NCBI RefSeq assembly: GCF_038007965.1
Contig: NZ_JBBOYD010000001.1
Span: 2,024,501-2,088,500 of the forward strand
DNA from: Niallia sp. FSL W8-0635
GTDB taxonomy: Bacteria; Bacillota; Bacilli; Bacillales; Cytobacillaceae
Reading direction: 5' to 3'
DNA: 64,000 bases
Under the pieces are notes generated by a model that searched no databases, was not told where the DNA came from, and saw only the letters and a program-made list of their open reading frames with translations. Position numbers and translations under genes: made by a program. Every line of letters starts with the position of its first letter. Position 1 is the stretch's first letter. Shown here piece after piece: positions 1 through 8,573 of the stretch.

Positions 1-2
1 TA

Positions 3-437
3 ATCACAATTGCCAAAAAAGAAACAGGTAAAGAATACATAAAAAGACCTGCTGCTTATTGCTTGATATTTAATGATGAGAAAGACAAAATTGCCATCAT
101 TCAAACTAGTGATGGCAACTACTTTCTTCCTGGTGGAGGAATAGAAAAGAATGAGACACACCAAGAGTGCTTAGTAAGAGAAGCCTTAGAAGAAATGGGA
201 ATGGACATTGCAATAGGTACATTTATTGGGAGTGCGCGCAGGTATTTTTATTCTACCAATGAATATACGTATTATCTGAGTGAAGGGTATTTCTATTTGT
301 GCAAGATGGTTAAACAAATAGGGGAACCAACAGAGGAAGGGCATTTTCTAAAATGGATAGAACCAAATCAAGCAATTCAAAGTTTATTTCATGAACATCA
401 AAGCTGGGCAATTCAGGAAGCACTAAGAAAAGGATAA
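3..437 (+). CDS. NUDIX hydrolase, 5' end outside window
   Basis: Hydrolase of nucleoside diphosphates linked to another moiety; the exact substrate cannot be told. The Nudix box is complete: a Gly, five residues, Glu, seven residues, then REALEEMGM. The frame is open to the left edge of the window and the upstream residues (KRPAAYCLIF) look like normal NUDIX sequence. The TTG at 63 is therefore unlikely to be the true start, and the gene is partial. It ends with TAA at 435-437. Confidence 0.85.
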   Translation: MTIAKKETGKEYIKRPAAYCLIFNDEKDKIAIIQTSDGNYFLPGGGIEKNETHQECLVREALEEMGMDIAIGTFIGSARRYFYSTNEYTYYLSEGYFYLCKMVKQIGEPTEEGHFLKWIEPNQAIQSLFHEHQSWAIQEALRKG

Positions 438-548
438 TAATCCTATGTTACTTAGTTTAAAAGATAATAAGAGGTGTAAATGGAAAATCAAGAATAGCTT
501 AGAAAAAAATTAAAGACCATTGAAAAATGGGAGAAAAACCAAAAAGGG

Positions 549-1280
549 TTGTTCTTCTGGGAAAAAATAGGGCGGATTCCGTTTGTGCTGTTAGACAAAT
601 GGACGCCGAAATACATACAAGAGAAAATACATATACTCCTAGATGAGATAGCAGTTTATATTGACAACGGCGGGCAATATTTAGTGGATAATGAAAGAAC
701 ATTACATAAAGTGAAAAAAGAATTATCGTTACAGGGGGATGTAAACCTTGACGATATAAAACACTTTTCTATTGACTCAATGGAAAAGACAGCAGAAGCC
801 TTTATTAAAAATCGTGCTAAAAATGCGCAAATTCAGGGGGCTACAACGGGTTTTGGTGGGATTTTTACCCTAGCTGTAGATATTCCCCTTATTTTTGGAA
901 TTACCTTAAAGACTATTCAAGAAGTAGCTTTAGCATATGGCTATGACCCATCTAATAAGGAAGAACGGATTTTCATGAATAAATGTATGCAATTTACGTC
1001 TTCTGATATAGTTGGAAAAAAAGCGATCTTAAATGAATTGACAAATGCACGTGAGGATGAAGGCTTTGCGCAGCTACAAGGCTGGAGAGAGGTATTCGCC
1101 TCGTATCGAGATAATTTTGGCTGGAAAAAGCTGGTTCAAATGATTCCTGTAGCTGGAATGATTTTTGGTGCTTATATGAATAAAGCAGCGATAAAAGAGG
1201 TTGGAGAAGTTGCAAATATGCTTTATCAAAAGCGTAGGGTATTGGAGAGAATCGAGCAATACACGGGTAAGAAGGAGTGA
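549..1280 (+). CDS. EcsC-family protein, N-terminus interrupted by an amber codon
   Basis: The protein resembles the EcsC family (often annotated as ABC-transporter substrate-binding or hydrophobic family; function uncertain). It has a Gly/Ala-rich hydrophobic centre (TTGFGGIFTLAVDIPLIFG) typical of the family. The natural start is probably ATG 480, which follows AGAGGTG, but that frame meets TAG at 495-497 after five codons. The next 17 codons are still good coding sequence (LKTIEKWEKNQKG). Only TTG 549 is left as a restart, and it lacks a well-spaced ribosome site. The main domain is otherwise intact. It may be a recent pseudogene, an N-terminally shortened protein, or a base error. Confidence 0.7.
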   Translation: MFFWEKIGRIPFVLLDKWTPKYIQEKIHILLDEIAVYIDNGGQYLVDNERTLHKVKKELSLQGDVNLDDIKHFSIDSMEKTAEAFIKNRAKNAQIQGATTGFGGIFTLAVDIPLIFGITLKTIQEVALAYGYDPSNKEERIFMNKCMQFTSSDIVGKKAILNELTNAREDEGFAQLQGWREVFASYRDNFGWKKLVQMIPVAGMIFGAYMNKAAIKEVGEVANMLYQKRRVLERIEQYTGKKE

Positions 1281-1366
1281 TTGTAAGACCCATTGAATAG
1301 GCAACAACCTTCTTATTGGTTTCTAAGTAAGTTCCCCCCTAATCGAATAGGGGGCTGGGGTTGAAG

Positions 1367-1504
1367 CTATTTTCTTTTAGGCTCTTGGATTGATACATGC
1401 TTGGGCCGTTTTGGATAGGATGCCTTGCCTGCATCGGGTCCAGTTAGGTCATTTCGCTGGTCTAGACCCTTCCCAGTATATTCAACAGGATTTTGATTGT
1501 TCAT
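1367..1504 (-). CDS. Small hydrophilic hypothetical protein (45 aa)
   Basis: A 45-residue polar, Pro/Lys-rich protein with no Cys. It starts MNNQNPVEYTGKGL and ends with several Lys/Arg. A strong ribosome site (GGAGGTGG) sits seven bases before ATG 1504, which is better support than for the upstream in-frame start at 1567. It is divergent from the next plus-strand gene. The size and composition recall small spore-associated proteins, but I do not recognise a family. Confidence 0.55.
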   Translation of the reverse strand: MNNQNPVEYTGKGLDQRNDLTGPDAGKASYPKRPKHVSIQEPKRK

Positions 1505-1650
1505 CTTTACCACCTCCAATAATAGGATGGGTAAAAATGAAAATCCAATGACAGGTAATTTTTCCATACTGACTATTTTTCATTGTTATAGAAATAGGAA
1601 TAACGGGAGAAAATTTGGAAATGATATCCTTAAAAAGGGGGCTGATCCAA

Positions 1651-2271
1651 ATGAAAAATCTAGTTCTTATTATCTTTGTTTTGCTTTGTTCAATGTGTAC
1701 GTTAGAGAAAGTATCTGCTCATTCCTTCTCTTCAGCAGCAGAGGATGCAGCAGTGGTCGTTAATCAGCCAGAATTATCAATAAAACAAGCAATTGAATTA
1801 GCTTATCCGTCTGCACAGAAATGGAATAAAAAAGCGCAGTTATTACAAGCGATTAACATAGATTTAGATCTGCCTGGAAATTCGGATGGGAGTAATGGCA
1901 AAAGAAAATTTTGGAATATAAGCTTTGGTATACCAGACACGAATAAATTTTTTCTAGTGGCCATCCATGAGGGAAAAATAGATAAAGCCCAGGAATTAAC
2001 GGGAAAAGGGGATACTCCTAAATCGAAAAATGAGTTTGTAAAATTGGAAGACATTCATTATGATTCCCCTGAATTGCTAAAAAAAGCACTTGGAATGGGC
2101 ACGATTTATCCTGGAAAAGAGTGGGCAAAAGGGTATAATTTTATGCTAAGCAAGGATACGGTGACAAATAGGAATCAAATGCTAGTAATTGGCTGGAATA
2201 GCAAGCAGACAAAAATGAAAGCAGCTGGCTTTGATAGTACGACAGGCGAACCAGTTCCACCACAGTTCTAA
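1651..2271 (+). CDS. Secreted hypothetical protein
   Basis: A 206-residue protein with a clear signal peptide (Lys, hydrophobic stretch LVLIIFVLLCSM, then a Ser-Ala-His region). Start ATG 1651 is chosen because AAAAGGGGG precedes it by about ten bases; the ATG at 1615 would put 12 residues before the signal peptide. The mature part has mixed alpha/beta composition, with a region near residues 40-60 (IKQAIELAYPSAQKWN) reminiscent of PepSY-like repeats, but this is weak. No enzyme motif is visible. Likely exported to the cell surface; function unknown. Confidence 0.7.
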   Translation: MKNLVLIIFVLLCSMCTLEKVSAHSFSSAAEDAAVVVNQPELSIKQAIELAYPSAQKWNKKAQLLQAINIDLDLPGNSDGSNGKRKFWNISFGIPDTNKFFLVAIHEGKIDKAQELTGKGDTPKSKNEFVKLEDIHYDSPELLKKALGMGTIYPGKEWAKGYNFMLSKDTVTNRNQMLVIGWNSKQTKMKAAGFDSTTGEPVPPQF

Positions 2272-2401
2272 GCTAACTTAGTGAGGATGGAATACTTATG
2301 TTTGTTTCAATCTATAAAAATGAAAATATCTACTTTCAGGTTATTTGATCCAAAAATAGCTCATATTAAGTTATACACACTGAAAAAGGAGTTATAGAAG
2401 A

Positions 2402-2815
2402 TTGAATCAAATAAAGTTTTTTTCTCAACTACCTATGTTTCTACAAATACTGTTGAATACTTCCCTGTTTCTTATCGGATTGATTTTGAGTTTTCTACTT
2501 ATAAAGGAGACGTGGTATATTTTTACATATGTAGCCTTTGTACCAGAGCATGAACAAGATTATTATTTATTCACAGAGGAGCTGCTTACTTACTTTTTAT
2601 ATTTTGAATTTATCGCTTTAATTATTAAGTATTTTAGCTCTGAGTTTCACTTTCCGTTACGCTATCTCATTTACATTGGCATCACAGCCATAGTGCGATT
2701 AATTATTATTGAACATGATGATCCAATTAATGCTTTCTGGTGGGCGTTGGCTATTCTTGTTTTAATTATCTCTTTATTATTAACAAACTTAAGACTGCTT
2801 AAAAAAGATTATTAG
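2402..2815 (+). CDS. psiE: Phosphate-starvation-inducible PsiE-family membrane protein
   Basis: A 137-residue protein with about four membrane segments, the usual length for PsiE. The acidic loop with EHEQDYY and the later IEHDDPINAFWW segment fit the family. The start is a TTG at 2402 placed ten bases after AAAAAGGAG; no ATG fits better. A Rho-independent terminator follows directly, so it appears monocistronic. PsiE's biochemical role is not known; induction by low phosphate is known from E. coli and not shown here. Confidence 0.75.
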   Translation: MNQIKFFSQLPMFLQILLNTSLFLIGLILSFLLIKETWYIFTYVAFVPEHEQDYYLFTEELLTYFLYFEFIALIIKYFSSEFHFPLRYLIYIGITAIVRLIIIEHDDPINAFWWALAILVLIISLLLTNLRLLKKDY

Positions 2816-2834
2816 TCGATTAGGTAGAAGTGTT

Positions 2835-2876
2835 AAACGTCTATCCCTTATTCTCCTATAAGGTAGACGTTTTTTT
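2835..2876 (+). terminator. Rho-independent terminator after psiE
   Basis: The arms AAACGTCTA (2835-2843) and TAGACGTTT (2864-2872) pair perfectly, the inner bases can pair further, and a T run follows. Confidence 0.85.
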
Positions 2877-3070
2877 GCTGCCAATGGATAATAATGATAG
2901 GGGATAATCTAAATCGGCATTATTTTAACAATAAATAGACAGTAAAAACTTGTTTTAACGAAAACTAGACTACAAAAAGAAGGAACATTAGGGTAAAATA
3001 GACTTTTACATACCTAAGGAACATTTTTGAATAGTTTAGTAAGATACAATAGTATTGTGAGGACTTTTTA

Positions 3071-4294
3071 ATGATAGATAATGAATTTCTACCTAGTATA
3101 AAGCTTTATCGAATGATTGTTGGTATTTTTATTACATTAATGAGTGCAGGGTTAGTATTAATATACATAGAAGATGATCGAATCATTTCTTTATCTTTCC
3201 TTTTGCAATTTATTTTCGTTATAAGCATTTCTGTTCTATTAATCATCTTTCCAAAAAAAGATTCCGTAAATTATCGAGCTGCGATTATTCTATGCATGTC
3301 TGCATACTTTTTCTTTATGTATTTGCGGTTTCCCGACAGATTTGCTTTGCTATTACTTATTAGTTTTATCCCAGTTATTCCAGTGTTGTTTTTGCATATA
3401 CGATTGTTCTATATCACATTGATTGGTAATATTACAATTACTATTAGCATTATTATCTACTTGATGATGGTTGATACACCTAGTATACATATTTACAATT
3501 ATTTGGATTTCTTTGGAGTAGCTATTAATTTCTTGGCGACACAGCTTTTGCTCCTTTTCCTTTTCCTTCTTTTCCAAAAAAGGATGAAGAATCAAGAGCT
3601 ATATTACGATCAAGTGAAGCAAGCTGAGAAGCTGAGAACAACTGGGCAGCTTGCGGCAGCTGTTGCACATGAAATTCGCAATCCTATAACGGTAGTAAAG
3701 GGATTTATTCAACTACATGAAAATGATAAAGCATTACCAGAACATATCAAAAAGCACTACAAGCTGATGTTGGATGAGCTACAAGTTGCTGAGACCGTTA
3801 TTTCTGATTTTTTATCACTGGCAAAGCCATCTGAAACAAAGATGGAGGTTGTATCGGTTAACACAGCACTACATACAGTGATGGACTTACTAAACACATA
3901 TGCAATGGTTGATACGATTCATATTGAGCTAGAAATGGAAAACGATTACGAAATTCAATGCAATATTATGGAGTTTAAGCAATTATTTGTAAATTTATTA
4001 AAAAATGCGATTGAAGCTTCTCATCATGGAGATACGATTCGAGTAAAAGTAACCGGTGAAGAGGATAGAGTGGTAGTGATGATAATCGATAGCGGTTCAG
4101 GAATGAGCCAGGAGCAACAAGAGCGGATTGGAACCCCTTTCTATTCCTTAAAGGCAAAAGGCACAGGATTAGGCTTAATGATCTGTTATAACATTGTCGA
4201 AAAATATGAAGGAACGATTAACATTTGGAGTGAGGAAGGAAAAGGGACAGAGGTTACGGTGACCTTTCCTATTGTAAAAATGAAATCTTTATAA
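3071..4294 (+). CDS. Membrane sensor histidine kinase, KinB-like
   Basis: A 407-residue sensor kinase. Residues 1-175 form about six membrane helices with little extracytoplasmic loop, the layout of B. subtilis KinB-type sporulation kinases. The phospho-accepting histidine is His200 in AHEIRNP. The ATPase part has an N box (LLKNAIEA), a G1 box (DSGSGM) and a G2 box (GTGLGL). ATG 3071 follows GAGGA. No response regulator is adjacent, again as for orphan sporulation kinases that feed the Spo0F/Spo0A relay. That role is an inference from architecture. Confidence 0.85.
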   Translation: MIDNEFLPSIKLYRMIVGIFITLMSAGLVLIYIEDDRIISLSFLLQFIFVISISVLLIIFPKKDSVNYRAAIILCMSAYFFFMYLRFPDRFALLLLISFIPVIPVLFLHIRLFYITLIGNITITISIIIYLMMVDTPSIHIYNYLDFFGVAINFLATQLLLLFLFLLFQKRMKNQELYYDQVKQAEKLRTTGQLAAAVAHEIRNPITVVKGFIQLHENDKALPEHIKKHYKLMLDELQVAETVISDFLSLAKPSETKMEVVSVNTALHTVMDLLNTYAMVDTIHIELEMENDYEIQCNIMEFKQLFVNLLKNAIEASHHGDTIRVKVTGEEDRVVVMIIDSGSGMSQEQQERIGTPFYSLKAKGTGLGLMICYNIVEKYEGTINIWSEEGKGTEVTVTFPIVKMKSL

Positions 4295-4305
4295 CATTTT
4301 GTAGA

Positions 4306-4349
4306 AAACGTCTGAATTCTTGTTTCATAAGGATTCAGATGTTTTTTTA
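4306..4349 (+). terminator. Rho-independent terminator after the kinase gene
   Basis: A 12-13 bp stem (ACGTCTGAATTC against GGATTCAGATGT) is followed by a run of seven Ts. Confidence 0.85.
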
Positions 4350-4570
4350 TTAGGAGGGTGCTTCGTTAAAAAAGGATAATGGCCTTCTATTTCGATTTAT
4401 AAACTAACATTTATTTTATTTTAGGTAATCGGACAGGGATTTCGGTGAATAAAACTATAAAAAAGAATGCTTTTCATTTTCTTTTTATGACAAACGAAGC
4501 ATTCTTATTTTCGAAATTAAAAATTTTTAACGAAGACTTTTTCATACTATATTTTAGGGGTGACAAAAAA

Positions 4571-5014
4571 ATGCCAAGAGTAAGCTACAAAAGCTCAGAC
4601 GTTGACCTAATGGCAAGGATGATGAGGGCGGAAGCAGAAGGGGAAGGGCCACAAGGAATGCTGTATGTCGGAAATGTAATTGTTAATCGTCTTAAAGCGG
4701 ATTGTACAGATTTTAAAGATTTAAGAACCATTTCACAAGTTATTTTTCAAGTGCAGGGAGGAAATTATTCTTTTGAAGCTGTTCAAAAAGGGAATGTATT
4801 TTATCAAAGAGCAAGAGCGGCTGAAAAAAAATTAGCAAAACAAAATTTAGATTATTGGCGAGAGCACCCAGGAAAATATGCGCTTTGGTATTTCAATCCA
4901 TATGCACCATGTCCTCCAACTTGGTATGGTCAACCTTTTGCAGGTCAATATAAAGATCATTGTTTTTACGAGCCGAAAGCTGGAACATGTGAAACGGTTT
5001 ATATAGGAGGCTAA
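4571..5014 (+). CDS. cwlJ: Spore cortex-lytic cell-wall hydrolase CwlJ
   Basis: A 147-residue SleB/CwlJ-type hydrolase that degrades spore cortex peptidoglycan during germination. The N-terminal block DVDLMARMMRAEAEGEG is close to CwlJ, with the probable catalytic Glu in the RAEAEGEG segment. The conserved NVIVNRL, YQRAR, LWYF and HCFY blocks follow in order. It has no signal peptide, as CwlJ is made in the mother cell and placed in the coat. ATG 4571 follows AGGGG; the frame extends upstream to 4445 but that part does not look like CwlJ. Its usual partner GerQ is not in the window. Confidence 0.9.
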   Translation: MPRVSYKSSDVDLMARMMRAEAEGEGPQGMLYVGNVIVNRLKADCTDFKDLRTISQVIFQVQGGNYSFEAVQKGNVFYQRARAAEKKLAKQNLDYWREHPGKYALWYFNPYAPCPPTWYGQPFAGQYKDHCFYEPKAGTCETVYIGG

Positions 5015-5161
5015 GCTTATTTTAATCTGTGCAGTAGATAATGGAGTAGGGTTGCAATAGGTTCATTTGGTAATAAAAAATAAGAGCTCTAAAATCCAAA
5101 ATAAATACAGAATTTAGCCCAAGTATCGGAATTAAGTTCAAAGAATTTAAAAATATTTATT

Positions 5162-5213
5162 AGGAGTCTGTAACCCGGTATGCTAATTTCAATGGTTACA
5201 GACTCCTTTTTAT
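5162..5213 (+). terminator. Strong Rho-independent terminator after cwlJ
   Basis: A 14-bp perfect stem (AGGAGTCTGTAACC at 5162-5175 with GGTTACAGACTCCT at 5194-5207) is followed by a T run. Confidence 0.9.
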
Positions 5214-5795
5214 AATGAGAATATGAAGTATTTGAAACAGTGTAAATTGTATTTTGCAATTAGAAAGTACACAAAATTTCAATTGCAGACAGAGTTCCGC
5301 TTTGGCATGGAGCCTCTATAGGCATGCTCTATAAGTCAAGACCCTGCTTGGCTCAACCCACTATCCATTTAAGATTTTTCGACATTGCAATACTCTGCAT
5401 TTTTATTTTGTGCTATACAAGGGTATATGATTATCAAAGTTTAAAAAGTTTTTATAGTAATGAGAAAACAGGAATAGGTATATGTTTGCACGTGAGCAGG
5501 GGGGATTTAATACAAAGGGTTAACGCACAATCTAGAAGTTAATGCTTATTTTGTTTATAGTAAAAGGCTTTTACTATAGAGTCAGATAGTGGAAGAAGGG
5601 GTTTACCAAAGTGAATATTTATGATTTAAGAAAAGAGATAAGCTATATTCTGTAAATGATGACTAGGAGGAGCAGTGTGCATTAATAGTGCAACCACGGT
5701 TCTCCTCTACTCGACTAATTCAATAATCGGAAGGAAAAAGGTATATAGAAAGAAAACTATTTGATATATCGGATTAAAATAAAGGAGAGAAGGCT
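5214..5795. other. Intergenic region without a supported gene
   Basis: A 72-codon frame at 5324-5542 lacks a ribosome site and family likeness. A short phrase near 5520 (GCACAATCTAGAAGTT) resembles one near 50175 (GCTCAATCTAGAAGTT), hinting at shared repeat debris. Nothing else was recognised. Confidence 0.5.
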
Positions 5796-6241
5796 ATGAG
5801 TAAATCATTTATTGAACAAGTACATTATATTAGAATTCCTGTAAAGGATTTAGAACTGTCTGCAACATGGTATAGAGATGTATTAGGGCTCCAGTTACTA
5901 AACAATACGGAGGAACTTGGAACTTGCAATTTTAAAAGTAAATGAAGGACCTTTCTTACTTATCTTAGTACCTACAGAAGATGAAACATTTGCACATTTT
6001 ACAATTGATAATGAACAAGAATTTAGAATTCGCTTTACAAGTCCAGAATTATCTGAATTTCATCAACACTTAATGGAAAATCAAGTAAAGGTCGAGGATA
6101 TAAAAGAAGATAATGGTCACCGCCTTTTTCCACTTTTATGACCCCAATGGTAATAAACTTCAAGTACCTGGTAAGATTATTATAAATAAATTACCTTATT
6201 TCATTACCGTGTGCTTTAGCCTAGCCATGTCAATAAACTAG
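5796..6241 (+). pseudogene. VOC/glyoxalase-family protein, two frameshifts
   Basis: Start ATG 5796 follows AAAGGAG. The N-terminus (VHYIRIPVKDLELSATWYRD) is a typical VOC-fold opening. The frame breaks near 5921, where one extra A separates EELG from LAILKVNEGPF. It breaks again near 6123, where one extra C separates NGHR from FFHFYDPNGNKLQV. With both insertions removed a normal-length VOC protein is restored. The final frame then reads into the long inverted repeat at 6213-6270. Substrate unknown. Either a pseudogene or two sequencing insertions. Confidence 0.8.
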
Positions 6242-6270
6242 GCTGTTTATTGACATGGCTAGGCTAAAGC
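6213..6270. repeat. 26-bp perfect inverted repeat with 6-nt loop
   Basis: The left arm 6213-6238 and right arm 6245-6270 are exact reverse complements over 26 bases (arm begins GCTTTAGCCTAGCC), with a six-base loop. No T run follows on either side, so it is not a typical terminator. It lies right at the 3' end of the broken VOC gene. Confidence 0.9.
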
Positions 6271-6332
6271 TCGGCTATATCACGAAGCAAGAAAAGAAAT
6301 TTATGTAGATTGTTCAAAAGATAAATAACAGA

Positions 6333-6430
6333 ATATTTTGCATAATTAATATTAACGCTACAATAATTTCTAATGATAAACGTCTAAAACCTTGATACAT
6401 AAGGGATTAGACGTTTCTTTTATTATAACA
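6333..6430 (+). repeat. Dispersed unit copy 1 ending in a terminator hairpin
   Basis: This stretch is about 85% identical by eye to 49422-49520. It contains a -10-like CATAAT, a short shared segment (TATTAACGCT, CAATAATTTC) and a terminator hairpin with arms AAACGTCTA and TAGACGTTT (6378-6416) followed by Ts. In the other copy a LexA-boxed promoter precedes it; here that part is degraded. Confidence 0.7.
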
Positions 6431-6697
6431 TAAGTAAGGCTAAGAAGAATTATCACTCAAAATAAGAGTTAAACGCTTATTTTGTTTGATTAAAAATTGT
6501 ACAACCTTTTTTTATGCAGTCTTGAGAATATTATTTCTGTAATCTGATGGATTTATAGGACTACATTGTGGAAATTATACTTAAACTACCTGAGCATTGA
6601 CTCGAGTAAGATTAATGCTCTTTCTTGTATAAGACCATTAGGCACATTCTTAAATAAATTTTATAAAAAAACTAGGTTGGTACCTAGAATTAAAAAC

Positions 6698-7324
6698 TTA
6701 TTTCAAGAAATATAAGAACCAAACTGCATGATTTTGTTCATCATGTGCTGCTCTTTGAAATTCTTCTTTAATTTTTGGATTATCTGTTTTAGATACAATT
6801 TCTAAATAAAAATCGACTGTTTCTTGTTCATCTTTAAACGCAAAATCTAATCCTTGTTTATATTTCTTTGGGCATTCTTCACTAATTTTTGGTTTATGTT
6901 TTTCACCTGTTAATTGTGTATATAAATTTGAAAAGCTATTAAAATGTCTTATTTCATCTTTTCTGATTTCGTTGATTTTATCTTTTATATATTGAGTAGA
7001 AGCTAAATTAATTAAATGCTGATAACATGAAATGGCTGAATATTCACCATCTATTGCCTTTTCTATTAAAGTCACAATATTTTCCCTAGAATGAGCATGA
7101 AAAGCTGTTGTAAGGCCGGTAACATTTGGAACAAGTGGTCCTAGATAATGATAGTATGCATGTGGATCAGATGGAAGTTGTTTAATGTGATATGTTCCAT
7201 GCCCATAGTGAACGTGACATGAATTCCCAGGGCAATGTAAAAGCTGATTCCAAGGTCCATGTTTAATAAAGGGATAACCTTTATTCATTACACCATCAAG
7301 ACCGGTGATTATTTCTGGTTGCAT
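6698..7324 (-). CDS. Ferritin-like (rubrerythrin-type) di-iron protein
   Basis: A 208-residue protein. Residues 85-208 carry a ferritin-like four-helix pattern with metal-ligand signatures DGEYSAISCYQHL, KDEIRHF, DEQETVDFY and HDEQNHAVWF, giving Glu and ExxH-type ligands for a di-metal site. The N-terminal 80 residues are His/Tyr/Pro-rich with two Cys. ATG 7324 follows GGAGGTAAATC. It lies at the left edge of the sulfur region, divergent from DUF302. The function is probably iron/peroxide handling, but its substrate is unknown. Confidence 0.7.
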   Translation of the reverse strand: MQPEIITGLDGVMNKGYPFIKHGPWNQLLHCPGNSCHVHYGHGTYHIKQLPSDPHAYYHYLGPLVPNVTGLTTAFHAHSRENIVTLIEKAIDGEYSAISCYQHLINLASTQYIKDKINEIRKDEIRHFNSFSNLYTQLTGEKHKPKISEECPKKYKQGLDFAFKDEQETVDFYLEIVSKTDNPKIKEEFQRAAHDEQNHAVWFLYFLK

Positions 7325-7569
7325 GATTTACCTCCTATAATTTGTTTGTATCATATTATGACATCGCTCTTCTATAGATGTTTGTCTCTAAGAGAATTGG
7401 GTGTTCAACTCAATTTTATCTGTGGATTGTTTTTTTCACTTTTATTTAATAAAAGTCTGGGTATTGATAATAAGGGTATATTTTCTTTTCAGCTTTTAGT
7501 AATTTTAAAAAATATCCTGATATATATTTCACCACCATTATAAATACTAAAAGTTAAGGAGTGTGACAA

Positions 7570-7953
7570 ATGTTTGATTATACTGTAGAAACCAGTAAAA
7601 ATATTAGTGAGGCAATTTATAGCTTGGAAGAAAATTTAAAAGAAGAAAAGTTTGGTGTATTATGGATGTTTGATATAAAAGATAAACTTCAAGAGAAAGG
7701 ACTAGAGTTTGAATCTGACTATAAAGTTTTAGAGGTTTGTAACCCACATGAAGCACAAAGAGTGTTAAAGGAGAATTTGTTAGTTGGTTATTTCTTGCCA
7801 TGTAAAATGATTGTTTATACCGACCAGGGAAAAACTAAAATTGGCATGCCGAGACCAACAGCTTTAATTAACTTAGCAAATAATGAAGAAATCAAAAAAC
7901 TTGCACAAGATATTGAGGTCCGTTTAATTAGCTGTATTAATAAAAGTATATAA
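7570..7953 (+). CDS. DUF302 family protein
   Basis: A 127-residue soluble protein beginning MFDYTVETSKNISEAIYSLE. Its DIKDKLQEKGLEFESDYKVLEVCNP segment and the later GYFLPCKMIVY with Pro-Cys are characteristic of DUF302. ATG 7570 is preceded by AAGGAGTG. DUF302 genes are often found with TusA, rhodanese and sulfide-oxidising genes, and this one sits just upstream of such a cluster. No biochemical role is established for the family. Confidence 0.75.
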   Translation: MFDYTVETSKNISEAIYSLEENLKEEKFGVLWMFDIKDKLQEKGLEFESDYKVLEVCNPHEAQRVLKENLLVGYFLPCKMIVYTDQGKTKIGMPRPTALINLANNEEIKKLAQDIEVRLISCINKSI

Positions 7954-8488
7954 AGTTGAAGAGTTGAGTTAATAAGTTTCTTTAATCCTTGAAAAACTAT
8001 ATGATTCAAGACCTGTTTCCATGTAATTAGATCAGGTCTAATGTTATTCCCCACATTGAATTTAAACTTTTTTAATAGGCTTTTTTCGTAAAGTTTGTTG
8101 CTATCGCCCTCAGCCGGAATACTTCGCTTTGCGTGGGGCAGATAAATATCCCTTTCGCATATGGGGATATATGGATGTAATACTCAAAAAACTAGAAAAG
8201 GGATTTACCGATGATTTTTAGGATTAATCATCGGTTTTTCAGTTGTCTCACTCAAGCTCCTGCAGAGTCTCAGACTGTCCTCGCTAATCCCCCAGGAGGG
8301 AGTCTACGTGTATTCGGCTGCTCTATTTTCCAACTACTTGTTTTTTTCTATTGAAAAAAACAATCTTTTAGAAAAAATGCGTTTAAAAAAATGAGTAAAT
8401 GGAATATTTTTACAATATTATAAGTATTTAATTGTGTAGATATTGTGAAAGAAACTCAAATAACCTTCACAAAAATAATTTTTATTTT
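7954..8488. other. Non-coding stretch with repeat debris and a hairpin
   Basis: No gene was found. A hairpin with arms ACCGATGATT (8207-8216) and AATCATCGGT (8226-8235) followed by five Ts looks like a terminator. The phrases CGTAAAGTTTGTTGCTATCG (about 8092) and AATCCCCCAGGAGGGAGTCT (about 8285) look like dispersed-repeat or insertion-element debris. No intact element was identified. Confidence 0.5.
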
Positions 8489-8524
8489 ATAATACCCATA
8501 CAGGTATAAACCTATCGGGGTATA
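8489..8524. promoter_or_regulatory. Two adjacent CstR-like operators
   Basis: The palindromes ATACCCATACAGGTAT (8492-8507) and AACCTATCGGGGTAT (about 8509-8523) lie side by side, 50 bases before the CoA-disulfide reductase start. They match the ATACC-N6-GGTAT pattern repeated before the other sulfur genes. Binding by the CstR encoded at 11614 is inferred. Confidence 0.7.
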
Positions 8525-8573
8525 TTCAAGAGTATTGATTGGAATTAAATTAAAAATAGTTGGAGGGAATAAC

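Noticed and set aside
994..1307. Minus-strand frames opposite the EcsC gene
   Set aside because: Shadow frames with no ribosome site or family likeness.
1334..1354. CCCCC/GGGGG hairpin as terminator of the EcsC gene
   Set aside because: The stem is short and there is no T run on either strand, so I do not call it.
5324..5542. 72-codon plus-strand frame
   Set aside because: No ribosome site, no recognisable domain, composition unlike the neighbours.
7259..7543. 94-codon plus-strand frame overlapping the ferritin-like start
   Set aside because: Runs opposite the real gene and its promoter; no ribosome site.
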